A stretch of 64,000 nt of DNA, taken from the NCBI RefSeq assembly GCF_024701975.1, contig NZ_JANLNM010000003.1, forward strand, positions 496,001-560,000, written 5' to 3'. Origin of the DNA: Variovorax sp. ZS18.2.2 (lineage in GTDB: Bacteria; Pseudomonadota; Gammaproteobacteria; Burkholderiales; Burkholderiaceae_C). Shown piece after piece: positions 19,133 through 29,316 of this stretch. The notes beneath the pieces were generated by a model. That model worked only from the letters and a program-made list of their open reading frames with translations, made no database searches and was not told where the DNA came from. A program made the translations under genes and the position numbers. The stretch's first letter is position 1. Every line of letters begins with the position of its first letter.

Positions 19133-20866
19133 ATGGCCGCTGCCGAACTTCCAGTCAAAGAACTCTCGCAAATCGCCCTCCCGGGCTTGGCGCGCGCTCT
19201 CGTTTCGGCCGGCAAACTGCCTGCAAGAATCGCAGAGGACATCTACCAGAAGTCCCTGAGCGGCCGCACCAGCTTCATCGCCGAGCTGACCGGCACTGGC
19301 GCCGTCTCGGCAGCGGATCTCGCCCACACCCTTTCCACCGCCTTCGGCGCCCCGCTGCTCGATCTGGATGCGATCGATCACCAGCGCCTGCCCAAGGACC
19401 TGCTCGATCCGAAGCTGTGTCTGGCGTACCGCATCGTCGTCCTCAGCAAGCGCAACAACCGTCTCATCGTTGCGACTGCCGATCCGTCGGACCAGCAGGC
19501 GGCGGAGAAGATCAAGTTCGCCTCCCAGATGGGCGTCGACTGGGTCATCGCGGAGTACGACAAGCTCTCGCGAATGATCGAAGCAGCCGCAGCGAGTGCG
19601 GCGGAAACCATCAACAGCATCGTCGGTACCGAGTTCGAATTCGACGATGTGACCGCCGACACCTCGGGCGATGTCAGCGAACAAGCTGTTGCCGAGGTCG
19701 AAGATGCGCCGGTCGTGCGCTTTCTGCACAAGATGCTGCTCGACGCCGTCAGCATGCGCGCCTCGGACATTCACTTCGAACCCTACGAGCATCACTACCG
19801 CGTGCGTTTCCGAGTCGACGGCGAACTGCGCGAAATCGCGAGTCCGCCCACCGTCATCAAGGACAAGCTGGCGTCCCGCATCAAGGTCATTTCCCGGCTC
19901 GACATTTCCGAGAAGCGCGTGCCGCAGGACGGCCGCATGAAGCTCAAGATCGGGCCGGACCGCGTGATCGATTTTCGCGTGAGCACGTTGCCCACGCTGT
20001 TCGGCGAGAAGATCGTGGTTCGTATTCTTGACCCGAGCAGCGCGCGGATGGGCATCGATGCCCTCGGCTACGACGCCGTCGAAAAGGAACGGCTGCTCTA
20101 TGCGATCGGCCGCCCTTATGGAATGGTGCTCGTGACCGGTCCCACGGGCTCGGGCAAGACGGTGTCGCTCTACACCTGCCTGAACCTGCTGAACCAGCCG
20201 GGCGTCAACATCGCGACGGCGGAAGACCCGTCCGAAATCAACCTGCCCGGCGTCAACCAGGTCAACGTCAACGAACGGGCCGGACTGACCTTCGCCGCAG
20301 CGCTGCGAGCCTTTCTGCGCCAGGATCCCGACATCATCATGGTCGGCGAAATCCGCGACTTGGAAACCGCCGATATCTCAATCAAGGCCGCGCAGACCGG
20401 CCATCTGGTGCTCTCGACGCTGCACACCAACGACGCACCAACCACGCTCACGCGCATGCGCAACATGGGCATCGCGCCGTTCAACATTGCATCGAGCGTG
20501 ATCCTGATCACTGCGCAGCGGCTGGCACGCCGCCTATGCACCGTGTGCCGCGTGCCGATCGACATCCCGCGTGAAGCGTTGCTCGAAGCTGGCTTCCAGG
20601 AAGCAGACCTGGATGGCTCCTGGAAGCCTTACCGCCCAGTCGGCTGCTCTGCATGCAGCGGCGGCTACAAGGGCCGGGTCGGCATCTACCAGGTGATGCC
20701 GATCACCGAGGCCATCCAGGAAATCATCCTGCGCGATGGCAGCGCGCTCGACATCGCACAGCAATCCGAAGCCGAGGGCGTGCGCTCGCTGCGCCAGTCG
20801 GGCCTCGGAAAAGTCAAGCAGGGTCTCACTTCGCTCGAAGAAGTGGTGGCCTGCACCAACCAATAA
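19133..20866 (+). CDS. pilB: Type IV pilus assembly ATPase
   Basis: Hexameric cytoplasmic ATPase that powers pilus extension. It has 577 residues. The N-terminal GspE/MshE_N domain covers about residues 1-150. The ATPase core has Walker A GPTGSGKT at 336-343, an Asp box (DPDIIMVGEIRD) and a His box (TGHLVLSTLHTND). The zinc site is built from CTVC (from C469) and CSAC. It is followed by pilC and pilD, the canonical order. Confidence 0.96.
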   Translation: MAAAELPVKELSQIALPGLARALVSAGKLPARIAEDIYQKSLSGRTSFIAELTGTGAVSAADLAHTLSTAFGAPLLDLDAIDHQRLPKDLLDPKLCLAYRIVVLSKRNNRLIVATADPSDQQAAEKIKFASQMGVDWVIAEYDKLSRMIEAAAASAAETINSIVGTEFEFDDVTADTSGDVSEQAVAEVEDAPVVRFLHKMLLDAVSMRASDIHFEPYEHHYRVRFRVDGELREIASPPTVIKDKLASRIKVISRLDISEKRVPQDGRMKLKIGPDRVIDFRVSTLPTLFGEKIVVRILDPSSARMGIDALGYDAVEKERLLYAIGRPYGMVLVTGPTGSGKTVSLYTCLNLLNQPGVNIATAEDPSEINLPGVNQVNVNERAGLTFAAALRAFLRQDPDIIMVGEIRDLETADISIKAAQTGHLVLSTLHTNDAPTTLTRMRNMGIAPFNIASSVILITAQRLARRLCTVCRVPIDIPREALLEAGFQEADLDGSWKPYRPVGCSACSGGYKGRVGIYQVMPITEAIQEIILRDGSALDIAQQSEAEGVRSLRQSGLGKVKQGLTSLEEVVACTNQ

Positions 20867-20890
20867 CGAACACCGAATACCGGAGATCGA

Positions 20891-22123
20891 ATGGCAACAG
20901 TGGCATCCCCCCGCTCCTCCCAGGTCACGCACAAGGAATTTGTCTTCGAATGGGAAGGCAAGGACCGCAACGGCAAGCTGGTGCGCGGCGAACTTCGGGC
21001 CGCCGGCGAGAACCAAGTGCAGGCGGCGCTGCGCCGCCAGGGCGTGCTCGCCTCCAAGATCAAGAAGCGCCGCATGCGCTCGGGCAAGGCCATCAAGCCC
21101 AAGGACATCGCGATCTTCACGCGCCAATTGGCGACGATGATGAAGGCCGGCGTGCCATTGCTTCAGTCCTTTGACATCGTTGGACGCGGCAATGCAAATG
21201 CGAGCGTGGCGAAGTTGCTCAACGACATCCGCAGCGATGTGGAAACCGGTACATCGCTTTCGGCCGCCTTCCGCAAGTTCCCGAAGTATTTCGACAACCT
21301 GTACTGCAATCTCGTGGAAGCGGGCGAAGCGGCCGGTATCTTGGAGGATCTGCTGGACCGCCTTGCCACCTACATGGAAAAGACCGAAGCGATCAAGTCC
21401 AAGATCAAGTCGGCATTGATGTATCCGACCTCAGTGGTGGTCGTCGCGTTCATCGTGGTCGCGATCATCATGATCTTCGTGATCCCGGCCTTCAAACAGG
21501 TGTTCACCTCGTTCGGAGCTGACTTGCCAGCACCAACGCTGTTCGTGATGGCAATGAGCGAGTTCTTCGTGTCCTACTGGTGGTTGATCTTCGGAGGCAT
21601 CGGTGGCGGGTTTTACTTTTTCATGCAGGCATGGAAGCGCAACGAGCGCATGCAGAAGTTCATGGACCGCTTGGTTCTGCGCATACCGATTTTTGGCACG
21701 CTGATTGAAAAATCCTGCATCGCACGCTGGACGAGAACGCTCGCCACGATGTTTGCTGCCGGCGTGCCGTTGGTCGAGGCCCTGGATTCGGTGGGAGGCG
21801 CCTCCGGCAATTCCGTCTATGGCGACGCCACGGCCAAGATTCAGCAGGAGGTCTCGACCGGCACCAGCCTGACCGCAGCCATGACCAACGTCAATCTCTT
21901 CCCCTCAATGGTGATCCAGATGACTGCCATCGGCGAAGAGTCCGGCTCCATCGACCACATGCTGGGCAAGGCGGCCGACTTCTACGAATCCGAAGTGGAC
22001 GACATGGTCGCCGGCCTCTCCAGCCTGATGGAGCCCATCATCATCGTGTTCCTCGGCGTGATCATCGGTGGGATCGTGGTGTCGATGTACCTGCCCATCT
22101 TCAAGCTCGGCCAAGTCGTCTGA
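20891..22123 (+). CDS. pilC: Type IV pilus inner-membrane platform protein
   Basis: A 410-residue polytopic protein with two T2SSF domains (about residues 75-200 and 280-400), each opening with a FTRQLATMMKAGVPL or WTRTLATMFAAGVPL motif. Three membrane segments are visible. It forms the platform on which PilB acts. It starts 24 bp after pilB, and its stop overlaps the pilD ATG by one base. Confidence 0.96.
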   Translation: MATVASPRSSQVTHKEFVFEWEGKDRNGKLVRGELRAAGENQVQAALRRQGVLASKIKKRRMRSGKAIKPKDIAIFTRQLATMMKAGVPLLQSFDIVGRGNANASVAKLLNDIRSDVETGTSLSAAFRKFPKYFDNLYCNLVEAGEAAGILEDLLDRLATYMEKTEAIKSKIKSALMYPTSVVVVAFIVVAIIMIFVIPAFKQVFTSFGADLPAPTLFVMAMSEFFVSYWWLIFGGIGGGFYFFMQAWKRNERMQKFMDRLVLRIPIFGTLIEKSCIARWTRTLATMFAAGVPLVEALDSVGGASGNSVYGDATAKIQQEVSTGTSLTAAMTNVNLFPSMVIQMTAIGEESGSIDHMLGKAADFYESEVDDMVAGLSSLMEPIIIVFLGVIIGGIVVSMYLPIFKLGQVV

Positions 22124-23088
22124 TGCCGGTTTCGCAAGGGTTCGACGCCGCGCTGGCCGGCGTGCTGGGGCTATTGATCGGCAGCTTCCTGAATGTCGTG
22201 ATCTACCGGACTCCAGTCATGATGTACCGGGACTGGCTCTCCGATGCCGTCGCCAACCTGATGACGTCGAAGGACGTGCCCTCGCTGTGGTCGCTGGTTT
22301 TCGGCCCCAAGGCCACACCGCCCGCAGGACTCGAAGCCGCAGCGGACAAGGCCGCCATGGCTATCGAGAAGCTTCCTCCCTTCGACCTCACTCGCCCCGC
22401 ATCTCGCTGCGGCGCCTGCGGCCACAAGATCCGCTGGTACCAGAACATCCCGGTCCTGAGCTACCTGCTCCTGCGCGGCCGCTGTGCGTCATGCAAGACC
22501 TCGATCAGTCCGCGCTATCCATTGGTCGAGTTGGTCACAGGCGCCCTGTTCGCCCTGTGCGGCTGGCGTTTCGGCCTTACCCCCACGGGCGCGTTGTGGG
22601 CGGCGTTCGCCGCGCTGCTGATCTGCCAGTTCCTGATCGATTTCGACACCCAGTTCCTGCCCGATTCGCTGAACTACACCCTCCTCTGGCTCGGCCTTGT
22701 CGGTGCGGCCATGGGCTGGACCGGCGTGCCTCTGAGCTCGGCCGTGTGGGGCGCGGTGTTCGGCTACCTCAGCCTCTGGCTTGTGTACCATGCCTACCGC
22801 CTGGTCACGGGCAAGGAGGGCATGGGCTATGGAGACTTCAAACTGCTCGCGGCGCTGGGCGTCTGGCTCGGTGCCGACTACCTCATCGCCATCATCCTCG
22901 TCTCTTCGCTGGTGGGCGCCGTGATCGGTCTTACTCTGCGCTTCGTCGGCAAGCTGGCGCACAAGGACATTCCGATCGCCTTCGGCCCCTTCCTGGCCGG
23001 CGCAGGTCTCATCTGCCTGGCGATCGGCCCTGAACTCGTGAGGCAATGGATCCCCTTCGCGTTCCCGCTCGGCGCGCTGGTCCATTGA
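22123..23088 (+). CDS. pilD: Prepilin peptidase / N-methyltransferase
   Basis: Cleaves and N-methylates type IV prepilins. It has 321 residues. The N-terminal domain has the tetracysteine zinc motif CGACGHK...CASCKT. The aspartyl protease centre has one Asp in FDTQFLPDSLN and the second in GYGDFKLLAALG. About eight membrane helices are present. It overlaps pilC by one base and is followed by coaE. Confidence 0.96.
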   Translation: MPVSQGFDAALAGVLGLLIGSFLNVVIYRTPVMMYRDWLSDAVANLMTSKDVPSLWSLVFGPKATPPAGLEAAADKAAMAIEKLPPFDLTRPASRCGACGHKIRWYQNIPVLSYLLLRGRCASCKTSISPRYPLVELVTGALFALCGWRFGLTPTGALWAAFAALLICQFLIDFDTQFLPDSLNYTLLWLGLVGAAMGWTGVPLSSAVWGAVFGYLSLWLVYHAYRLVTGKEGMGYGDFKLLAALGVWLGADYLIAIILVSSLVGAVIGLTLRFVGKLAHKDIPIAFGPFLAGAGLICLAIGPELVRQWIPFAFPLGALVH

Positions 23089-23096
23089 CACCACAC

Positions 23097-23705
23097 ATGG
23101 TGCGGCGCATCGGCCTCACGGGCGGCATCGGCAGCGGCAAGAGCACCGTGGCCGGGCTGCTGGTTGCCCAAGGCGCCGTGCTGGTCGATACCGATGCGAT
23201 CGCACGCAGCATCGCGCAAGCCGGCGGCATCGCAATGCCTGCCCTCGAGGCTGCATTCGGCCGCACCGTCATCGCCGCGGACGGCGGCCTCGACAGGGCC
23301 GCCATGCGGCAGATCGTGTTCGCCGATGCGGGTGCCAAGCTACGGCTCGAATCCATCTTGCACCCGCTGATCGGCACGGAAACCCAGCGCCAGGCTGCGG
23401 CCGCAGGCGAGGACGCCGTCGTGGTGTTCGACGTGCCGCTTCTCGTCGAATCCGGGCGCTGGCGCGCCATCGTGGACCGGGTGCTGGTGGTCGACGCCAC
23501 CGAGGCCACCCAGTTGAAGCGCGTCGTCGCGCGCTCGGGCTGGACGCCCGAAGCCGTCAACGCGGTGATCGCCCAGCAGGCCTCGCGCCCGGCACGCCGG
23601 GCCGCCGCGGACGCGGTCATTTTCAATGAGTCATTGACGCTCGTGGAACTCGAAACCGAAGTGCAGGGTCTCTGGAAGCAGTGGGCTGCGGCCACCACGC
23701 GATAA
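23097..23705 (+). CDS. coaE: Dephospho-CoA kinase
   Basis: Last step of CoA synthesis. It has 202 residues. The P-loop GGIGSGKST begins at residue 8, followed by DTDAIAR and VFDVPLLVESG, both family motifs. The start ATG is 8 bp after the pilD stop; no clear Shine-Dalgarno is present, so coupling to pilD is likely. In many betaproteobacteria coaE is followed directly by zapD; here two O-acetylation genes intervene. Confidence 0.94.
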   Translation: MVRRIGLTGGIGSGKSTVAGLLVAQGAVLVDTDAIARSIAQAGGIAMPALEAAFGRTVIAADGGLDRAAMRQIVFADAGAKLRLESILHPLIGTETQRQAAAAGEDAVVVFDVPLLVESGRWRAIVDRVLVVDATEATQLKRVVARSGWTPEAVNAVIAQQASRPARRAAADAVIFNESLTLVELETEVQGLWKQWAAATTR

Positions 23706-23778
23706 TCCGAGACCTGCCGCTGCCGCGGCTGCATAACGATTACGACAAAAAGGCGCTCGCCGCAGTGCCCTCCCCGAG

Positions 23779-25272
23779 ATGCTTTTCAACTCGTATCCCT
23801 TCATTTTTGTCTTTTTCCCGCTGGTCCTGATCGGGTTCTTTCTGATCGGCAAGCGCAACGCCCGCGCCGCCGCCGGCTTCCTCGCACTGGCTTCGCTTTT
23901 CTTCTACGGCTGGTGGAGCGTCCAGGCCCTGCCGCTGCTGCTGGGCTCGATCTGCGTCAACTACTGGTTCGGCCTGCAACTGTCCCCCGCACCGGGCCGC
24001 GACGACCGCAAGCGCAAGACGCTGCTGATCAGCGCACTGGTGGTCAACCTGGGCGTGCTGGCCGTCTTCAAGTACGCCAACTTCTTCCTGGAAAACGTCG
24101 ACGCCGGACTGGTCGCGGCGGGTCTCACGCCAATCGATCTGGTGCACATCGTGCTGCCGATCGGCATCTCGTTCTATACCTTCACGCAGATCGCCTTCCT
24201 GGTCGACTGCTGGCAGGGCAAGGTGCACGAGCGCAGCTTCGTCCACTACCTGCTGTTCGTGACCTACTTCCCGCACCTGATCGCGGGCCCTGTGCTGCAT
24301 CACGCGCAGATGATGCCGCAGTTCGCGAACAGCGCCACCTACCGGCTCGACCCGAACAAGGTAGCGATCGGCATTGCGATCTTCGTCTTCGGCCTGGCCA
24401 AGAAGCTCCTGATCGCCGACCCGCTGGGGCAGTACGCCGACATGATGTTCAACGGCGTGCACAAGGGCATCGAGCCCACGCTCTACACCGCATGGTTCGG
24501 CGCGCTCGCTTACACGCTGCAGATCTATTTCGACTTCTCGGGCTACTCGGACATGGCGGTCGGCCTCTCGCTGTGCCTGGGCGTGCAGCTGCCGCTCAAC
24601 TTCCGCTCGCCCTACAAGTCGACCAACATCATCGAGTTCTGGCGCCGCTGGCACATTTCGCTGTCGACGTTCCTCCGCGACTACCTCTACGTGCCGCTGG
24701 GCGGCAACCGCAAGGGCCCGGCCCGGCGCTACCTGAACCTGTTCCTCACGATGCTGCTGGGCGGCCTCTGGCACGGCGCGGCCTGGACCTTCGTGATCTG
24801 GGGCGCCCTGCACGGCCTCTTCCTGATGATCAACCACCTCTGGAACGCCAAGGTGCGGCGCAACGCCACGCCCGGCCGCATCGCCCGGGTGCTGGGCTGG
24901 TTCCTGACCTTCCTCTGCGTCGTTGTGGCCTGGATCGTCTTCCGCGCCGACGGCATGCACACGGCCATGGCCATCTACAAGGGCATGCTCGGCCTGCACG
25001 GCGCACCGCCATCGGCGTTCAGCGAGCTGGGTCCGGTTCCATTCCGCAAGCCCGAGTTCTTCCAGACCCTGCTGGTCGGCATCGTCATCTGCCTGGCGCT
25101 GCCGCCCACGATCACGCTCGAGCGTTGGATTCCACATCCGAAGGCCGTTGCAGGCCGCCCGGTCATGGCGTGGCTCTCCACCACGGTGCTGGCCATCGGC
25201 ACCTTCGCGCTGTTCGCGTGGTGCGTCTCGAAGCTGGGCAACTACAGCCCGTTCCTCTACTTCCAATTCTGA
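23779..25272 (+). CDS. MBOAT-family O-acyltransferase (AlgI-like)
   Basis: A 497-residue membrane protein of the AlgI/DltB type, which passes acetyl groups across the inner membrane for modification of an exported glycan. About ten hydrophobic segments are visible. The active-site region carries FWRRWHISLSTFLRDYLYVPLGG and GGLWHGAAWTFVIWGALHG, with the catalytic histidine H332 and a second at H345. It lies 73 bp after coaE and 6 bp before an SGNH-type partner. The target polysaccharide is unknown; no alginate or cellulose synthesis genes are nearby. Confidence 0.92.
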   Translation: MLFNSYPFIFVFFPLVLIGFFLIGKRNARAAAGFLALASLFFYGWWSVQALPLLLGSICVNYWFGLQLSPAPGRDDRKRKTLLISALVVNLGVLAVFKYANFFLENVDAGLVAAGLTPIDLVHIVLPIGISFYTFTQIAFLVDCWQGKVHERSFVHYLLFVTYFPHLIAGPVLHHAQMMPQFANSATYRLDPNKVAIGIAIFVFGLAKKLLIADPLGQYADMMFNGVHKGIEPTLYTAWFGALAYTLQIYFDFSGYSDMAVGLSLCLGVQLPLNFRSPYKSTNIIEFWRRWHISLSTFLRDYLYVPLGGNRKGPARRYLNLFLTMLLGGLWHGAAWTFVIWGALHGLFLMINHLWNAKVRRNATPGRIARVLGWFLTFLCVVVAWIVFRADGMHTAMAIYKGMLGLHGAPPSAFSELGPVPFRKPEFFQTLLVGIVICLALPPTITLERWIPHPKAVAGRPVMAWLSTTVLAIGTFALFAWCVSKLGNYSPFLYFQF

Positions 25273-25278
25273 TTCGAC

Positions 25279-26298
25279 ATGACGATGCCCGCGAAAGTCT
25301 GGCTGCGGTTCTTCTTCATCGGCTACATCGTGCTGATGGGGCTGTGGATCGTTTCGCTGACCAGCCCCATTCCCTACGGCGACCTCACGCGGATCGGGCG
25401 CCTGTCCGAGCGTGAATTCGGCTGGACCGCGCCCCCGCCCAAGGTCGACCCCGCATTGCTCAAGGGCACACCGGTCGATCAGGCCGACATCATGGTCATC
25501 GGCGACAGCTTCTCCATGACCTTCCGTTGGCAGTCCAAGCTCGTTGCGGCCGGCTACCGCGTCTCGACTTCCTACTGGGGCCAGTACGAGAACGCGCTGT
25601 GCGGCGACTTCGACCAGTGGGTCCAGCGCTCGGGCTTCAAAGGCAAGCTGATCATCATCGAGAGCGTCGAACGCCTGCTGGGCGACCGCACCAAGGACAG
25701 CGCGAAGTGCCAGAAGATGCGCATGCCCTACGACGCCATGCCGCATCCCCTCGTCAAGCCCGACGAGACCGTGCCCGATCCCGCGCCCAACTGGAACGTC
25801 CAGTTCATGACCGGCGTCACCACGTACTACAACACGTGGAAAGCGAAAAAATCTGCAACCGACACCTACTTCGACTGGAACACCTGGGTGCGCCCGGTGC
25901 CGGACGGCTGCAAGTACTTCTCGCACCACGCGTGCGACAAGATGCCCTTCTTCGCCGAAGACGAGGACAACGGCCCGCTGACCCCCGCGCACCTGGAGTG
26001 GATGAAAAACTTCACAGCGGCGCACACCGCCATCCCGATCATGTGGATGGTGATCCCCAACAAGACCACGGTGTACCTGAAGCCCGACTACTCGAAGGAT
26101 TTCGAAACGGGCTTCCGCGAATCGAAGCTGACAGGCCCCGACCTCTACGCTTTTACACGCGAGAAACACACCCAGGTTCGCGACTTCTATTTCTCGAACG
26201 ACACTCACATGTCGATGCACGGACAGCTCCTGCTCGGCGACCGCATGCTGGCCGCCGTGCGCGAGGTGCTTCCGACGCCCCCTTCCAAATCACCCTGA
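25279..26298 (+). CDS. SGNH-hydrolase-like membrane-anchored protein, AlgX/AlgJ type
   Basis: A 339-residue protein with one N-terminal membrane anchor (about residues 10-30) and a periplasmic SGNH-like domain: GDSFS with S77, and NDTHMSMHG with D308 and H310 completing a plausible Ser-His-Asp triad. Such proteins receive the acyl group from the MBOAT partner and place it on the polymer. It follows the MBOAT gene with a 6-bp gap, forming a two-gene acetylation unit. Confidence 0.82.
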   Translation: MTMPAKVWLRFFFIGYIVLMGLWIVSLTSPIPYGDLTRIGRLSEREFGWTAPPPKVDPALLKGTPVDQADIMVIGDSFSMTFRWQSKLVAAGYRVSTSYWGQYENALCGDFDQWVQRSGFKGKLIIIESVERLLGDRTKDSAKCQKMRMPYDAMPHPLVKPDETVPDPAPNWNVQFMTGVTTYYNTWKAKKSATDTYFDWNTWVRPVPDGCKYFSHHACDKMPFFAEDEDNGPLTPAHLEWMKNFTAAHTAIPIMWMVIPNKTTVYLKPDYSKDFETGFRESKLTGPDLYAFTREKHTQVRDFYFSNDTHMSMHGQLLLGDRMLAAVREVLPTPPSKSP

Positions 26299-26334
26299 AG
26301 TTATGATCCCGCGACAGGAAACCGACAAACACGC

Positions 26335-27090
26335 GTGATCCTTTACGAGTACCCCTTCAACGAGCGCATCCGCACCTACCTGAGGCTGGAACACCTGTTC
26401 CGTCGCCTCGGAGAACTGGTGCCCTCGGAATCGCCGCTGTCCCACCACTACGCCCTGATCACGATCTTCGAGATCATGGACGTGGCGGCGCGCGCCGACC
26501 TCAAGGCCGATGTGCTGCGAGACCTCGACAAGCACAAGAACGTCTTCAACAGCTATCGGGGCAATCCGGCCATCGCCGAAACGGTGCTCGACCAGGTGGT
26601 CGGCCAGCTCGAAGGCAACTTCGCCGCCCTCAACGGCGTTGCCGGCAAGGCCGGCCAGGCGCTGACCGAAAACGAGTGGCTCATGAGCATTCGCAGCCGC
26701 GCCGGCATTCCGGGCGGCACCTGCGAATTCGACCTGCCCGCCTATTTCGCCTGGCAGCACCGCGCGCCAGCGAGCCGCCGCGCGGACCTGGAGCGCTGGT
26801 CGAACACGCTCTCGCCGCTGGCCTCCTCCATCTACCTGCTGCTCAAGCTGCTGCGCGACGCCGATGTGCCCTACAAGGTCATCGCCACGAACGGGCAGTT
26901 CCAGCAGAACCTGCCGCAGGGGCGCAGCTTCCAGCTGCTGCGGCTGCGCATCGATCCCCGACTCGGGCTGGTCCCCGAAATCAGCGGCAACCGCCTCATG
27001 GTTTCGGTCCGGCTCATGCGGCACGAGGCCGACGACCGTTTGCACCAGAGCACGGAAGACGCGCCCTTCGAACTGACACTTTGCGCATGA
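26335..27090 (+). CDS. zapD: Cell-division protein ZapD
   Basis: Cytoplasmic FtsZ-bundling protein (DUF1342/YacF). It has 251 residues, the usual length, starting with [24 protein letters not shown], then [21 protein letters not shown], both family signatures. Its stop overlaps the ATG of yacG, a conserved pairing. No Shine-Dalgarno is evident at the GTG. Confidence 0.95.
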   Translation: MILYEYPFNERIRTYLRLEHLFRRLGELVPSESPLSHHYALITIFEIMDVAARADLKADVLRDLDKHKNVFNSYRGNPAIAETVLDQVVGQLEGNFAALNGVAGKAGQALTENEWLMSIRSRAGIPGGTCEFDLPAYFAWQHRAPASRRADLERWSNTLSPLASSIYLLLKLLRDADVPYKVIATNGQFQQNLPQGRSFQLLRLRIDPRLGLVPEISGNRLMVSVRLMRHEADDRLHQSTEDAPFELTLCA

Positions 27091-27299
27091 CGACTCGGGT
27101 GAACGACAAAGGCGAGCGGATCGTCCGTTGCCCCAGTTGTGGCGGCGACAGCATCTACGCGCCTTCCAACCCCTATCGGCCTTTCTGCAGCGCACGCTGC
27201 AAGGGCGTCGATCTGGGCGCCTGGGCCAGCGAAGAATTCCGGATGCCGGCCGAAGCACCGCCCGACGACGATCCGTTCGGCGACCCCAAGCTCCAGTAG
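27087..27299 (+). CDS. yacG: DNA gyrase inhibitor YacG (zinc-binding)
   Basis: A 70-residue zinc protein that binds GyrB in E. coli. Its four zinc-ligand cysteines sit in CPSCGG and FCSARCKG, followed by [12 protein letters not shown] and an acidic C-terminus. The start overlaps the zapD stop (ATGA). It is convergent with the acyltransferase gene, only 15 bp away. Confidence 0.94.
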   Translation: MTTRVNDKGERIVRCPSCGGDSIYAPSNPYRPFCSARCKGVDLGAWASEEFRMPAEAPPDDDPFGDPKLQ

Positions 27300-27314
27300 A
27301 CCGGCGGCGCCCGT

Positions 27315-29261
27315 CTAGCGGCCGCCGTCCCCGAGAAACACCTTGTCCAGATAGCCCGCGTGCGCCCGCACGTAGAAGGGCCGCAGGTGCTCGCGGTCCT
27401 TGTAGACCGGTGTGCCGTCCGGCATGGACCGCACGCACTCGCCCGACTTGCAGAGTTGCGCCAGCACGTCGATGGCTTCCGCACCGCTCGATGCGGCAAT
27501 GCGCTTCAACCGCTCGTTGAGTTGCGCCTGCTCGGGCGGCAGCGGGCCGGTGGTGGTGCTGGTCAGCGCCGTCATCTTCCCCATGCGGCTGCCCTCGATC
27601 AGGCGGCGCGGCTCGAACTCCACGCTGCGCGCGTTGTCCAGCAGCAGGTACACCTTCTTCTTGCTCTGGATCAGCGTGGTCAGCAGCTTTTCGAGCGCGT
27701 CGAGCGAGCGCTCGAGCCCCGGGCCGCCGTTGTTGATCGGATAGGCCGACGCGCCGTCCTGGAAGTAGAAGGCCAGCGGGAAATTCCCGGTGAAGTAGCA
27801 GTTCCAGCAGGCGCCGACGACGACCGTGTCGATCTGCGGGTTCAGCGCCAGTTCGAGCATGCCGGTGCGCGCCTTGTCGCAACCTTCGTTGCCATCGGAC
27901 AGCACACCCGGCACGGGCGGGCAGGCGCCATAGGTCGCGAAATACGTGGTGGCCATCTGCCCAGGCGCGCTGCGCGCGAGCTCCAGTGCGCGCGGCGCGT
28001 ACTGCTGCACATGGCTGTCGCCGATCAGCAGCACCTTGCGCGCGCCGTTGCCGGTGCGCTCGACCTTGTGCGCTCCCAGCTTTTCCTGTTTGAAGCCGTC
28101 GTAGTAGTTGTCGTCCACCGTGGCGTCGGTCACCTTGCGCAGCAGGTCGCTGCCGTTGCGCGGAGGCATGCCGCCCAGCGCCAGCACGCCGACGAGCGCC
28201 ACCGCCACGCCGGAACCGGCCAGCGCGCGCAGCATGCCGACGCTCGTGCGCGCCCGGGTGAAACGCTCGAGAAAGCGGTAGGTGGCCCACGCCAGCAAGA
28301 CGCTCGCGACCACCGCCCCCGCGCGCACCCAGGCCGACGGGTTGCCCTCTTCCACGATCCGCGCGTACACCAGCAGCGGCCAGTGCCACAGGTAGAGCGG
28401 ATAGCTGATGAGGCCGATCCACACCATCACCCGGTTCGAGAGCACGTACTTGTTGAGCACGCCGCCCGGCCCTGCCGCGATGCAGCTCACGGCCCCCAGC
28501 GTCGGCAGCAGCGCCCACCAGCCCGGGAAGGCCTTGTCGCTGCGCGTCATCACGAGCCCCAGCACGATCAGCCCCACGCCGAGCACCGACTGGAGATGGC
28601 TGCGCCACACGCTCGGCGCGACGGGCTTGAGCCGCATGCACGCCAGGATGCCGCCGACCATCAGCTCCCAGAAACGCGAGGCCGGCGAATAGAACGCCGC
28701 CTCGCGGAACGGATGCACCGTCGTCACGTTGACAAGGAACGACGCCACTGCGATCACCCAAAGCAGTCGCACGATCGGCCAGCGCCGCCGCCACGCCACG
28801 CCCAGCAACAGCGGCCAGAAAATATAGAACTGCTCCTCGATCCCGAGCGACCACAGGTGCAGCAGCGGCTTGGTCTCGGCGGCGGTGTCGAAGTACCCCG
28901 ACTCGCCCCAGAAGATGAAGTTGGCCACGAAGGCCGTGCCGCCGGCGGCCTGCTTGCCGAGCTCGGCGAACTCCCGCGGCAGCAGGGCATACCAGCCGAA
29001 AGCCAGCGTCGCCGCCAGCACCAGCATCAACGCCGGAAAGATCCGCCGGATGCGTCGCGCATAGAAGTCGCGGTAGCTGAAATCGCTCGCCGCGTGGCTC
29101 TGCATGATGATCGTCGTGATCAGGAAACCCGAGATCACGAAGAAGATGTCGACCCCGATGAAGCCGCCCGGCAGCGCATCGGGAAACGCATGGAAGGCCA
29201 GCACCGACGCGACGGCGACGGCGCGCAGGCCATCGATGTCGGGGCGGTACTTGGGATGCAT
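27315..29261 (-). CDS. OafA/YrhL-type acyltransferase with C-terminal SGNH domain
   Basis: A 648-residue enzyme that O-acetylates a surface glycan, as in lipopolysaccharide O-antigen modification. The N-terminal Acyltransferase_3 domain (about residues 1-380, ten or so helices) opens with YRPDIDGLRAVAVASVLAFH and FIGVDIFFVISGFLITTII. A linker helix leads to a periplasmic SGNH domain with LIGDSHVQQ and a C-terminal DREHLR (Asp/His). The ATG at 29261 is chosen because homologues start with this motif. Its genes on both sides are a conserved block, so it looks inserted. Confidence 0.92.
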   Translation of the reverse strand: MHPKYRPDIDGLRAVAVASVLAFHAFPDALPGGFIGVDIFFVISGFLITTIIMQSHAASDFSYRDFYARRIRRIFPALMLVLAATLAFGWYALLPREFAELGKQAAGGTAFVANFIFWGESGYFDTAAETKPLLHLWSLGIEEQFYIFWPLLLGVAWRRRWPIVRLLWVIAVASFLVNVTTVHPFREAAFYSPASRFWELMVGGILACMRLKPVAPSVWRSHLQSVLGVGLIVLGLVMTRSDKAFPGWWALLPTLGAVSCIAAGPGGVLNKYVLSNRVMVWIGLISYPLYLWHWPLLVYARIVEEGNPSAWVRAGAVVASVLLAWATYRFLERFTRARTSVGMLRALAGSGVAVALVGVLALGGMPPRNGSDLLRKVTDATVDDNYYDGFKQEKLGAHKVERTGNGARKVLLIGDSHVQQYAPRALELARSAPGQMATTYFATYGACPPVPGVLSDGNEGCDKARTGMLELALNPQIDTVVVGACWNCYFTGNFPLAFYFQDGASAYPINNGGPGLERSLDALEKLLTTLIQSKKKVYLLLDNARSVEFEPRRLIEGSRMGKMTALTSTTTGPLPPEQAQLNERLKRIAASSGAEAIDVLAQLCKSGECVRSMPDGTPVYKDREHLRPFYVRAHAGYLDKVFLGDGGR

Positions 29262-29316
29262 CTTCGGGATCAGGCCTCGGGCAGCGTGCGGCCGTCGTGC
29301 CGGCCGGTCGACCCCA

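Noticed and set aside
23740..26220. Minus-strand open frame of 826 residues opposite the MBOAT and SGNH genes
   Set aside because: No recognisable domain, extreme His/Val/Gly/Arg composition, and complete overlap with two genes that show family motifs.
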